Shown: one piece after another, positions 21,312 through 29,473 of the stretch
How positions within the stretch are numbered: the first letter of the stretch is position 1
Layout of the letters: each line of letters opens with the position of its first letter
Assembly: GCA_964412615.1 (NCBI GenBank)
Contig: CAYPPK010000003.1
Span: 1-64,000 of the forward strand
Length of the DNA stretch: 64,000 nt
Reading direction: 5' to 3'
DNA from: CAYPPK01 sp964412615
Lineage (GTDB): Bacteria; Patescibacteriota; Minisyncoccia; Sungbacterales; HO2-52-23
The notes under the pieces: model-generated
Databases searched by the model: none
What the model saw: only the letters and a program-made list of their open reading frames with translations
What the model was told of the DNA's origin: nothing
Made by a program: the position numbers and the translations under genes

Positions 21312-21635
21312 TTAATCTCCATGAGACATACCACATCCGCAGGAAGATGGAACATTTGGGTTTTGAACAATAAATCCTTCAGTACCCAGGGCAGTGTCCA
21401 AAATACTATTGTTTAAATAACGATAGCTTTCCTCGTCAGTTACCACCCTGATTCCTCTGTCTTCAAATTCAAGATCGTGGGATCCAAATTCAGTATCAAA
21501 TTTAAGATCGTATTTAAATCCAGTACAGGAACAAGCAACGACTACTATGCGCAGGAAAGCGTTATCGCCTAAACAGTGTTCTGTTTTTAATTTTTGGATT
21601 TGCGCAGCGGCGTTTTCCGTAAGCTGAATGCTCAT
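21312..21635 (-). CDS. HesB/IscA-family iron-sulfur cluster carrier
   Basis: A 107-aa A-type carrier or HesB-like protein. The family pattern of three Cys is present: one in VVVACSCTGF and the C-terminal CGCG in PSSCGCGMSHG, with the N-terminal QLTENAAAQIQKL. It would deliver Fe-S clusters to client proteins. GGAGG 6 nt before ATG fixes the start. No isc or suf operon is seen next to it, so it may act alone or with the rhodanese at 12.8 kb. IscA, ErpA and HesB subtypes cannot be separated. Confidence 0.9.
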   Translation of the reverse strand: MSIQLTENAAAQIQKLKTEHCLGDNAFLRIVVVACSCTGFKYDLKFDTEFGSHDLEFEDRGIRVVTDEESYRYLNNSILDTALGTEGFIVQNPNVPSSCGCGMSHGD

Positions 21636-21816
21636 GACTTCCTCCAGGTTCTGGGAGCATTATATGGCAAAATATAAAAAAATCAAAAACAGCTTAAAGC
21701 TGTTACAGATGCTCCATACTTAAAATAGTTCGAACGCATTTCGCCGCCTGCGGCGGCGAGGAAACCCCCCGCAAAAATGAACGGCTTCGCCGCGAACCGG
21801 ACAATTTCAAGTTTTT

Positions 21817-21840
21817 GAATGATTTAAGTATAAATCATTC
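21817..21840. repeat. 9-bp hairpin GAATGATTT/AAATCATTC
   Basis: A perfect 9-bp stem with a 6-nt loop, directly next to a longer hairpin. Probably part of a terminator region. Confidence 0.6.
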
Positions 21841-21879
21841 CAGTAAATTTTTCAATGAAAAATGATTGAAAAATTTACT
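21840..21879 (-). terminator. 16-bp hairpin, probable terminator of the gene at 21973
   Basis: CAGTAAATTTTTCAAT and ATTGAAAAATTTACTG are perfect inverted repeats with an 8-nt loop. It lies downstream of the minus-strand gene 21973-22260, but no long T-run follows, so termination is uncertain. Confidence 0.55.
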
Positions 21880-21972
21880 GCTTTGGCGGCAAATTCTTTT
21901 ATGAAAATACAATCTCAAAATTTGATAAAAAAGAAAGGAGCCGTACCCGTAGGTCGTGCTCCTGTTGATGAG

Positions 21973-22260
21973 CTACGCAAGCTCGAAGGTGTAGGTTGGC
22001 GCTCGCTGGCTGAAACAACGGCCACCAGCCATCGGGTCGTCGAAGAGCATGCGCCACCCCTCCCTACCTGGATCGCTATGCCGAATGAGTGCGAACTCGG
22101 TCGTCTCTCCGGGATGGAGATTCAGGCTTTTGATTTCGATTTCCTGCGTAGGTGGGTGCCCGCCAGTCCCAACACGCCTGACGATGGCCTCGTCGATCAC
22201 TTCTCCCTTTTCGAGGATTTTGACTTTCATCCCCTTTGCAAGGTGCTGTTTGGTCGTCAT
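21973..22260 (-). CDS. Hypothetical protein, 95 aa
   Basis: I do not recognise the protein. The start is supported by AAAGGAGG 5 nt before ATG 22260, one of the best ribosome binding sites in the window. The N-terminal half (MKVKILEKGEVIDEAIVRRV) is beta-rich, and the rest is basic and loop-like without membrane segments. Codon use is balanced. It stands between a hairpin-rich region and tRNA-Leu. Several lineage-specific small genes here share such strong binding sites, unlike the core genes. Confidence 0.65.
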   Translation of the reverse strand: MTTKQHLAKGMKVKILEKGEVIDEAIVRRVGTGGHPPTQEIEIKSLNLHPGETTEFALIRHSDPGREGWRMLFDDPMAGGRCFSQRAPTYTFELA

Positions 22261-22304
22261 TACGACCTCCTTTCTTTGGATTTATCTGGAATTTCCAGAT
22301 TGTG

Positions 22305-22523
22305 AGTTATATTGCCGCAATTAAGTCTAAAACACAAGAGGTGGTAGTTTTCCGCCTCTTGACCAAAAAATTCATTTTGAAAAATTTTTCTTTTCTGCTT
22401 CTAATGGAATCGGGAATTTCTTTAAAGAAAGGGAAACTTCTGCTCGATTCCGCCCTCCCAGTATTATATTCGGGCAAGTGGCGGGGCTACGGCTAGCGGG
22501 CAAAATTCCTGAAAGTTTGGTAT
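22305..22523. other. Intergenic 219 nt
   Basis: No gene seen. It contains one near-perfect inverted repeat CAAGAGGTGG/CCGCCTCTTG near 22337-22363. It probably holds the promoter of the minus-strand gene before it. Confidence 0.4.
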
Positions 22524-22610
22524 TGGTGGGCGAGGTGGGATTCGAACCCACACGGGATTGCTCCCAAAGGTTTTTGAGACCTTCGCGTAAACCAGTTCCG
22601 CCACTCGCCC
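22524..22610 (-). tRNA. tRNA-Leu (anticodon CAA)
   Basis: Minus-strand class II tRNA. Acceptor GGGCGAG pairs with CTCGCCC, the anticodon stem AAGGT/ACCTT encloses the loop CTCAAAA (anticodon CAA for UUG), a long variable arm (TGGGAGCAATCCCG) is present, and the T arm is GTGGG-TTCGAAT-CCCAC. The 3' CCA is encoded (coordinates include it). Confidence 0.95.
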
Positions 22611-22685
22611 ATAAAACTATTTTACCTCAAATTAAGGCAATTTTCAATTGATTTTTTCGGCTAAATTATTTAAAGTAGAAGGACA

Positions 22686-23462
22686 ATGGCACGTATTATT
22701 TCAGTCTGCAATCAAAAGGGCGGAGTTGGAAAATCTACTTCCGCCAAAAATATTAGTGCGTTTCTTGCCGCTATGGGCAAAAAAGTGCTTTTGGTAGATA
22801 TGGACCCGCAAGCCAATTCTACTTCCGGAATTGGCATTAATCCTCGCAAGCTGGAAAAGAGCATTTATCATACCTTGATCGGCAAAGCCACGGCCGAGGA
22901 AGTAATAAAGAAAACTCCATTATTTTCCGTGGATTTGCTGCCATCTTCCGCTGCCTTGGCCGGGGCGGCCATTGAATTGGTTGACACTAAACATAGAGAG
23001 TTTAAACTGAAAGAGGTATTGGAGCCGATTCGGAAAAAGTATGATTTTATCATCATTGATTCTCCTCCTAGTTTGGGCCTTTTGACCCTGAATGCGCTGA
23101 CGGCCTCCAGTAAAGCTATTATTCCGGTGCAGTGCGAATATTACGCGCTGGAAGGTTTGGCTGACTTGTTGCGCACCATCCAGCTCATTAATACCAATTT
23201 AAAAACCAGAATTGCCGTCATGGGGGCTTTGCTTACCTTATATGACCGCAAATCCCGTTTGCACCGGGCGGTGGCCAAAGAAATCAAACGCAAATTTCCC
23301 GGGTACGTTTTTGAAGCAGTAATTCCGCGCAATATCAGCTTGGCCGAAGCGCCTTCTTTTGGGAAAACCATCCTGCAGTACGATCCTTATTCGCATGGCG
23401 CCAAAGCTTACCGGCAATTGGCAGAAGAAATTTTAAAAATGGAAGGACTTAGGAAAATATGA
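22686..23462 (+). CDS. parA: Chromosome partitioning ATPase ParA/Soj
   Basis: A 258-aa deviant Walker-type ATPase that binds DNA non-specifically in its ATP form and moves ParB-parS complexes. The deviant Walker A is KGGVGKST near residue 11, Walker A' is VDMDPQANST, and Walker B is IIIDSPPSLGLLTLNAL. The length and lack of an N-terminal HTH fit the chromosomal type. A GAAGG site lies just before ATG. It overlaps parB by 4 nt (ATGA). A parS site was not identified by eye nearby. Confidence 0.96.
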   Translation: MARIISVCNQKGGVGKSTSAKNISAFLAAMGKKVLLVDMDPQANSTSGIGINPRKLEKSIYHTLIGKATAEEVIKKTPLFSVDLLPSSAALAGAAIELVDTKHREFKLKEVLEPIRKKYDFIIIDSPPSLGLLTLNALTASSKAIIPVQCEYYALEGLADLLRTIQLINTNLKTRIAVMGALLTLYDRKSRLHRAVAKEIKRKFPGYVFEAVIPRNISLAEAPSFGKTILQYDPYSHGAKAYRQLAEEILKMEGLRKI

Positions 23463-24442
23463 GTGATCCTTTGGGCAAAGGACTTGAATCTTTAATTCCC
23501 GATAAAAAACCGGAAGAAATTCCGGAGATTTTGCCTATGGAAGAAGCCAAACCATCTCCGCTGGCTGCCGTCAGCGCCGTTCCGGCCCGGACTTACCAAG
23601 ATCATTTTACGCCCCGCCGGTCTGATTCCATCTTTTGGATTGAAATTGAAAAAATAGAAACCAATCCTTACCAGCCGCGCCGGGAATTTGACAATGAAGC
23701 GCTGAAGGACCTGGCAAGTTCCATCCGTGAACACGGAGTATTGCAGCCGATCTTGGTTACCAAACGGGAAATTGAGACGCCTACCGGATTGGATGTTCGC
23801 TATCAACTGATCGCGGGAGAAAGAAGATGGCGGGCGGCTAAAATTGCCGGCCTTTCGCAGATCCCGGCCATTATCAGGCGCGGAGTTCCGGACGACCGGA
23901 TAAAATTGGAACTGGCCTTAATTGAAAATGTGCAAAGAGAGGATTTGAATGCCATGGAGCGGGCGCGGGCTTACAAACAACTGGTGGATGAGTTTCATTT
24001 GGTGCAAAGGGAAATCGGCGAGCGCATCGGCAAATCGCGCGAACTCATTGCCAATACCCTGCGGCTTTTAACTTTGCCCGCAGAAATCCAGGAATCCTTG
24101 CAGACCGGCCGTATTACCGAAGGGCATGCGCGGGCCGTGCTTATGGCCGGGGATGACCAGACCAAACAATACGAAGTTTATAAAGCCATCTTGTCTGACC
24201 GCCTGAACGTGCGCGAGGCGGAAAATAAAGCGCGCCAGGTGACCGGCAAGATTTTTACTCCGCGCAAAAGACCGGCCCAGCCCCATGATCCGGAAATGCG
24301 CGAATGGCAAAACCGCTTGCAGGAGAAGCTGGGCACTAAAGTCATGCTGCAAAAAATCGGGGAACGAGGGAAAATCGTGGTAGAATTTTATTCCGACGAA
24401 GAACTGCGCGGAATTCTAGGCAAATTGATAAAAGAAATGTAG
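23459..24442 (+). CDS. parB: Chromosome partitioning protein ParB/Spo0J
   Basis: A 327-aa ParB with an N-terminal tail, the CTP-binding ParB/Srx domain (EIEKIETNPYQPRREFD, LQPILVTKR, LIAGERRWRAAKIAG), the HTH parS-binding domain (LVQREIGERIGKSRELIANTLRLL), and a C-terminal dimerisation region after about residue 260. GERRWRA is the CTP-binding signature. The N-terminus LGKGLESLIPD is the ParA-stimulating peptide type. It forms an operon with parA and ends 14 nt before the convergent rel gene. Confidence 0.96.
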   Translation: MSDPLGKGLESLIPDKKPEEIPEILPMEEAKPSPLAAVSAVPARTYQDHFTPRRSDSIFWIEIEKIETNPYQPRREFDNEALKDLASSIREHGVLQPILVTKREIETPTGLDVRYQLIAGERRWRAAKIAGLSQIPAIIRRGVPDDRIKLELALIENVQREDLNAMERARAYKQLVDEFHLVQREIGERIGKSRELIANTLRLLTLPAEIQESLQTGRITEGHARAVLMAGDDQTKQYEVYKAILSDRLNVREAENKARQVTGKIFTPRKRPAQPHDPEMREWQNRLQEKLGTKVMLQKIGERGKIVVEFYSDEELRGILGKLIKEM

Positions 24443-24456
24443 TTAAAGGCGCGGGA

Positions 24457-26178
24457 TCAGAGCAATTTGTACCCCACTTCTTCTACTCCCTTAACTTCTT
24501 TGAGTTTAACCATGGTTTTCTCCAATTCCTGGCGGTTTTTAAACGGCGCTTGAATAATAACCAGAGGGAAACTGCGGTGTTTGGTATCCATGGCAATATT
24601 TTTAATATGAATCTTGCTGCGGGCAAAGACATTTGACACGTCGCGCAGAAGCCCGATGCGCTCATGCACCACCAAGCGCAATTCCGTCATTTCGCCGCCG
24701 GGCTTATCAAAAATTTTTTCTTCCCAAATTTTTTTAAGAAAAGAAGCTACTTTCTGGCGGGCCTGCGGGCTTTTCATAAAGCTCAACCAATCGCGGTTGG
24801 GCTTTTTATTTTTCTGAGTGATAATTTGCACCAGATCTCCGCTTTTCAGAACATGATTTAAAGGAACCATTTTGCCGTTCACTTTGGCACCCGAGGCGGC
24901 ATTTCCTATATCGCTGTGGATGTGATAAGCAAAGTCAACCGGCGTTGCGCCCTCGGGCAAATCAATCACATCGCCTTTGGGAGTTAAGACAAAAATCCGG
25001 TTTTTAAAAAAATCAATTTTTAGGGAATCCAGAAATTCGTCCGGCTTTTCAAATTCTTTCTGCCATTCGCGAAGCTGTTGGATCCACAAGAGATCTCGGC
25101 GGGGAGCAAAAGAAGGATTGCGTTTGGCATAGTTTTCTTGGCCTTTATTTTCCGCGTAAGCCCAATGGGCGGCAATACCGTTTTCCGCTTCTTCGTGCAT
25201 TTCTCGGGTGCGGATTTGAAATTCCACGGTGCGGCCTTCCGGCCCAAACACGGTGGTATGAAGCGAGCGATAACCATTGGGCTTGGGCAAAGCGATATAG
25301 TCTTTCACTAAGCCAGGCCTTGGCTTCCAGAGTTTGTGAACAACTCCCAAAGCCGAATAACAATCTTCTACGCTGCCCACAATTAGGCGCAAAGCTACCA
25401 AATCAAAAACCCGGTCAATGTCCATATCATACTTGAGCAATTTTTGATAAAGAGAATAATAATGTTTGGCGCGGGCGTGAATGTCATAAAATTTGATTTT
25501 TTCTTTGGCAAGTTCTTCGCTGACAATCGGTTTTAAACGCTCCACGTAAGAACGCCGGGGCTGAAAGCGGTCTTTTAGGGTGCGCATAATCCAGTCGTGT
25601 TCCTTGGGATAAACAAAAGGAAAAGACAAATCTTCCAATTGGCCTTTTAATTCGCCGATACCTAAGCGGTACGCCAAAGGCGCGTAAATTTCCAGAGTTT
25701 CCAAGGCGACTCGTTTTCTTTTTTCCGCTTCTACATATTGCAAAGTTTCCATGTTGTGCAGCCGATCCACCAGTTTCAGAAGAACAATGCGCAAGTCCTG
25801 GGCAATAGCCAAAAACATTTTGCGCAGACTTTCGGCGGTGCGTTCCGTGCCGCGATAGCGGATTTTATCCAGCTTGGTTACGCCGGCTACCAGAAAAGCA
25901 ATTTCTTCTCCAAATTCTTTTTTAAGATTTTCAATGGAGAAATCGGTATCTTCGCAAGTATCATGCAGCAAAGCAGCCGCTAGAGTTGGAGCATCAACAT
26001 GCAATTCGGCGAGGCGGGCTGCTATAGCTAAGGGGTGAGCTAAGAAAGGCTCGCCGGATTTTCGCCTCTGCCCGGAATGGGCTTGGGCGGCAAAATTATA
26101 GGCTTTTTTAACCAAGCTCAAATCCGCTTCGTCGCGTCCCTGTTTTTTTATTTTTTCGCAAAGTTCGGCTATAGTCAT
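24457..26178 (-). CDS. rel: RelA/SpoT-type (p)ppGpp synthetase/hydrolase, short form
   Basis: A 573-aa bifunctional stringent-response enzyme (typical Rel is 700-750 aa). The HD hydrolase domain has GEPFLAHPLAIAARL and LLHDTCEDTDFS, the synthetase domain has DLVALRLIVGSVEDCYSALG and DYIALPKPNGYRSLHTTVFG, then the TGS domain (VLTPKGDVIDLPEGATPVDF) and a C-terminal ACT-like domain. The linker helical and zinc-finger regions between TGS and ACT appear to be missing, which accounts for the shorter length. Both catalytic halves look intact. Confidence 0.94.
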   Translation of the reverse strand: MTIAELCEKIKKQGRDEADLSLVKKAYNFAAQAHSGQRRKSGEPFLAHPLAIAARLAELHVDAPTLAAALLHDTCEDTDFSIENLKKEFGEEIAFLVAGVTKLDKIRYRGTERTAESLRKMFLAIAQDLRIVLLKLVDRLHNMETLQYVEAEKRKRVALETLEIYAPLAYRLGIGELKGQLEDLSFPFVYPKEHDWIMRTLKDRFQPRRSYVERLKPIVSEELAKEKIKFYDIHARAKHYYSLYQKLLKYDMDIDRVFDLVALRLIVGSVEDCYSALGVVHKLWKPRPGLVKDYIALPKPNGYRSLHTTVFGPEGRTVEFQIRTREMHEEAENGIAAHWAYAENKGQENYAKRNPSFAPRRDLLWIQQLREWQKEFEKPDEFLDSLKIDFFKNRIFVLTPKGDVIDLPEGATPVDFAYHIHSDIGNAASGAKVNGKMVPLNHVLKSGDLVQIITQKNKKPNRDWLSFMKSPQARQKVASFLKKIWEEKIFDKPGGEMTELRLVVHERIGLLRDVSNVFARSKIHIKNIAMDTKHRSFPLVIIQAPFKNRQELEKTMVKLKEVKGVEEVGYKLL

Positions 26179-26241
26179 GCTGCGGTGTTAGGGGGATAGT
26201 AACGGTATTGTAGGAGAAAGAGAGCGCTTTTTCAATGAATC

Positions 26242-26263
26242 AAAAAAGCGCCGAGATGGCGCT
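26242..26263 (-). terminator. Terminator after topA
   Basis: On the minus strand the stem AGCGCC/GGCGCT is followed by TTTTTTG. It begins 3 nt after the topA stop. Confidence 0.85.
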
Positions 26264-26265
26264 TT

Positions 26266-28320
26266 TTAATCAGCATTTTCTTGGTCTTTTTTTCGTGGAT
26301 CTTGCCAGGCGGCATAATCACAGGCGGGATAGCGTGAACAGCCAAAGAAAATTTTGCCTCGTTTGCTTCTTCTGACTACAATATCGCCTTCTTGGCATTT
26401 GGGACATTTCATATCAATTTTTTCCGGTTCGGTTTTGATGGCTTTGGTATTTTTGCATTCGGGAAATCCGCTGCAAGCCAAAAATTTGCCAAATCTCCCC
26501 AATTTTATCACCATGGGCTTGCCGCATTTTTCACAAACCTCGTCGGTGGGTTCGGCTACGATATGTTTTTGCACTTCTTCGTATTTATCCGCCAAATTTT
26601 TGGCAAAAGGCTCATAAAATTCTCGGATAACCGGCTGCCAGGCAGTTGCCCCTTCGGCAATTTCATCCAATTCCTCTTCCATTTTGGCGGTGAAGGTTAC
26701 ATCAACAATAGTAGGGAAATGTTCTACCAGCAGATCATTTACCAAAAAGCCGGTTTCGGTAGGTTTGAGATATCGGCGTTCGTAGCGCTCCACATAACCG
26801 CGATCCTGGATGGTGGAAATAATGGGAGCATAAGTGGAAGGACGGCCGATGCCGTGTTTTTCCAGAATTTTTACCAGGGAAGCTTCCGTATAACGGGGCG
26901 GCGGCTGGGTAAAATGCTGATTTGGTTTGAGTTCTAGCAAATTTAATTTTTCTTCGGGTTCCAATTCAGGCAAAGTAACTTCGGCAAATTTAGCGGGATA
27001 AATTTTAAGAAAACCGTCAAATTTCATTATTTGTCCGTTGGCTCGGAAAATATAATTTTTGGCCGCAATATCAACCGCGGTGTTGTCAAAAATAGCTTGC
27101 GGCATTTGAGTTGCCAAAAATCGGCGCCAAATAAGATCATATAAACGGTATTGTCTCCGGTCTAAAAACTGCACAACCGATTCGGGCGTGCGCCAGGGGT
27201 CAGTGGGGCGGATGGCTTCATGCGCTTCCTGCGCGCCTTTGGTTTTGGTTTTAAAACGGCGCGGAGTGGACAGGGCATAATTTGGGCCGACTTCTTTATT
27301 TAGAAATTCTTGGGCCAGGCGCAAGGATTCTGCGCTTAAATTTAAAGAATCGGTGCGCATATAAGTAATAAGACCAACAGGTCCTTCACCCAATTCCATG
27401 CCTTCATAAAGCTGCTGGGCCAAGCGCATGGTTTGCTTGGCCGAAAAACCTAGTCGGCGAAAAGCTTCTTGCTGCAGAGTCGAGGTGGTAAAAGGGGCGG
27501 GAGGGTTTTTAGCCACGGCTTTCTTTTCTACACCAGCAACTTCCCAGTCCGCTTCGGCAAGATCTGTTACGATTTTTTCGGCCTCAGTTTTATTTTTTAC
27601 GGCAAATTTGTCTAAGGACTGGCCGTCATATTTGGCCAGCGAAGCGGTAAATTCCTGCTTTTGATTTTGCGGCTGCAGCAAAGCTTCCAGGCTCCAATAT
27701 TCTTCCGGTTTGAATTCTTGAATTTCGCGCTCCCGCTCCACCACCAAACGCACGGCTACCGACTGCACCCGGCCGGCCGAAAGCCCGCGGTATACTTTTT
27801 TCCATAAAAAAGGAGAAAGCTTGTAGCCTACCAAGCGATCTAAAATACGCCGAGCTTGCTGAGCATCCACCAGCTTCATATCTATATTACGGGGACGGGA
27901 AAGCGCTTCCTCAATGGCTTGTTTGGTAATTTCGTGGAAAACGATCCTTTCAATATTTTTATCTTTTGCCTTTTGCCGCTTTTGGCGAGCCTCGCCTGCG
28001 GCAGAATTTTTTACATCATTCAGTCCCAAGGCCTGGACCAGATGCCAAGCAATGGCTTCCCCTTCGCGATCCTCGTCGGTAGCCAGAATTATTTTCCCTG
28101 CTTTACCGGCTTCGCTTTTCAGTTTTTTTACCGTGGGATTGGCTTTGCGGGGGATCACATACTGCGGCTCAAAATTGTTTTCCACGTCTACGCCCAGTTT
28201 GGAAGTTGGCAAGTCACGGATATGACCGAAAGAAGACTCCACCACAAAATCGCTCCCGAGAAAGCGGGAGATGGTGCGGGCCTTGGTAGGCGACTCTACG
28301 ATTACTAAATTTTTCGGCAT
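26266..28320 (-). CDS. topA: DNA topoisomerase I
   Basis: A 684-aa type IA topoisomerase that relaxes negative supercoils. The TOPRIM domain shows VIVESPTKARTI and ILATDEDREGEAIAWHL (DxDxE metal motif), and the active-site Tyr lies in GLITYMRTDSLNLS. Two C-terminal zinc fingers are visible, CEKCGKPMV...CSGFPEC and CPKCQEGD...CSRYPAC. The order topA-dprA on the same strand, 7 nt apart, is a common bacterial arrangement. The length is somewhat short because only two zinc fingers are present. Confidence 0.96.
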   Translation of the reverse strand: MPKNLVIVESPTKARTISRFLGSDFVVESSFGHIRDLPTSKLGVDVENNFEPQYVIPRKANPTVKKLKSEAGKAGKIILATDEDREGEAIAWHLVQALGLNDVKNSAAGEARQKRQKAKDKNIERIVFHEITKQAIEEALSRPRNIDMKLVDAQQARRILDRLVGYKLSPFLWKKVYRGLSAGRVQSVAVRLVVEREREIQEFKPEEYWSLEALLQPQNQKQEFTASLAKYDGQSLDKFAVKNKTEAEKIVTDLAEADWEVAGVEKKAVAKNPPAPFTTSTLQQEAFRRLGFSAKQTMRLAQQLYEGMELGEGPVGLITYMRTDSLNLSAESLRLAQEFLNKEVGPNYALSTPRRFKTKTKGAQEAHEAIRPTDPWRTPESVVQFLDRRQYRLYDLIWRRFLATQMPQAIFDNTAVDIAAKNYIFRANGQIMKFDGFLKIYPAKFAEVTLPELEPEEKLNLLELKPNQHFTQPPPRYTEASLVKILEKHGIGRPSTYAPIISTIQDRGYVERYERRYLKPTETGFLVNDLLVEHFPTIVDVTFTAKMEEELDEIAEGATAWQPVIREFYEPFAKNLADKYEEVQKHIVAEPTDEVCEKCGKPMVIKLGRFGKFLACSGFPECKNTKAIKTEPEKIDMKCPKCQEGDIVVRRSKRGKIFFGCSRYPACDYAAWQDPRKKDQENAD

Positions 28321-28327
28321 TCGGTTT

Positions 28328-29413
28328 TTAGATTTTTTGGTAAGTTTCTTGTCCCAGATTTCTGATGGCTCCTTTCAATTCCAGGAGCGACAGGGAAGTC
28401 ACGATGATGGCGGTAGGCAAGCTGGTTTTTTCCTTGATGGCATCCAAGGAAAGCGGTTCTTCCAACAATTGATAAATAATTTTTTCATTTTCTTCCAAAT
28501 CTTCTTGCAATTTTTTTTCTTTCTCTCCAGTATACTCGATTCCCAATTCTTCCAAAATATCGGTTGCTCCCTGCACCAGTTTGGCGCCCTGCTGAATTAA
28601 AGCATTGGGACCTCTGGAAGTGGTGGAAAAAATTGATCCGGGGACGGCAAATACCTCGCGGTTTTGCTCCAGGGCCAGCCGCGCGGTTAGAAGCGCGCCG
28701 GATCTTTCGCGCGCCTCCACCACCAGTACTCCCAGGGCTAAACCGGAAATAAGACGGTTGCGCTGGGGAAAATTTTCTTTCCGGGCCGGAGTGCCGTGAG
28801 CATACTCGGAAATTAACAGTCCGTTGTTTTCGGCGATGCGCCGGGCTAGCCCCCTGTTTTCTGCGGGAAAAATCGAGTGATAGTCCAACCCCGAACCCAA
28901 AACAGCAATGGTTTTGCCGTTTTCGTCCAGAGCGGCTTGGTGCGCTTGGGCGTCAATGCCGGCCGCCAGGCCGCTGACGATAGTTATGCCGGCCGAAGCC
29001 AAATCGCGGGCGATGGCTTCGGCGGTTTCCAAGCCGTAAGCAGTAGGCCGTCTGGTACCGACCACGCCGACTAAAATTCCTTTGGTTAGAAGATGTAAAT
29101 TTCCTTGGCCGTATAAAAAAAGCGGGGGTGAAGGTATTTCTTTCAGACCGGCGGGGAAATTTTCATCGGCTTCCGTAATCAGCCAGATATTTTCTCGGAT
29201 CAGTTTTTCCATTTCCCGATCGGGATGCAAAGAGGGTTTTTTCCAGGCAATGGCTTGCCGCAAAATTTCAGAGATACCCATCTCTGCCAAAGCGCCGGAT
29301 TCCGCCAACCAAGCATTTTCTAAACTACCGAATTGATTTTGCAAATGTCGGATAGTAGCCGGCCCCATGCCGGGAATAGAATTCCAAGCGTTAAGAAATT
29401 TTAGGTCGCGCAT
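28328..29413 (-). CDS. dprA: DNA-processing protein DprA
   Basis: A 361-aa DprA/Smf that loads RecA on incoming single-stranded DNA during natural transformation. The N-terminal HhH/SAM-like part (NSIPGMGPATIRHLQ) is followed by the Rossmann domain with VGTRRPTAYG, SGLAAGIDAQAHQAAL, VLGSGLDYHSIFPAENR and FPQRNRLISGLA, then a C-terminal winged helix (residues ~300-360, EPLSLDAIKEKTSLPTAIIV). With comEC at 43 kb it shows a competence system. It is co-oriented with topA, and its start is 60 nt from the mfd-like gene. Confidence 0.95.
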   Translation of the reverse strand: MRDLKFLNAWNSIPGMGPATIRHLQNQFGSLENAWLAESGALAEMGISEILRQAIAWKKPSLHPDREMEKLIRENIWLITEADENFPAGLKEIPSPPLFLYGQGNLHLLTKGILVGVVGTRRPTAYGLETAEAIARDLASAGITIVSGLAAGIDAQAHQAALDENGKTIAVLGSGLDYHSIFPAENRGLARRIAENNGLLISEYAHGTPARKENFPQRNRLISGLALGVLVVEARERSGALLTARLALEQNREVFAVPGSIFSTTSRGPNALIQQGAKLVQGATDILEELGIEYTGEKEKKLQEDLEENEKIIYQLLEEPLSLDAIKEKTSLPTAIIVTSLSLLELKGAIRNLGQETYQKI

Positions 29414-29473
29414 GCTTTAAAACTACCATAGGTTACAACATTTTCTATTTTCTGGCAATCTAAGGGTCTAAAT

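Larger units (their letters stand above)
21636..21972. other. Repeat-rich gap between two minus-strand genes
   Basis: No gene seen. The stretch contains GC-rich and AT-rich inverted repeats, listed separately (21817-21840 and 21840-21879), plus a small CGCCGCCTGCGGCGGCG palindrome near 21751. Confidence 0.5.
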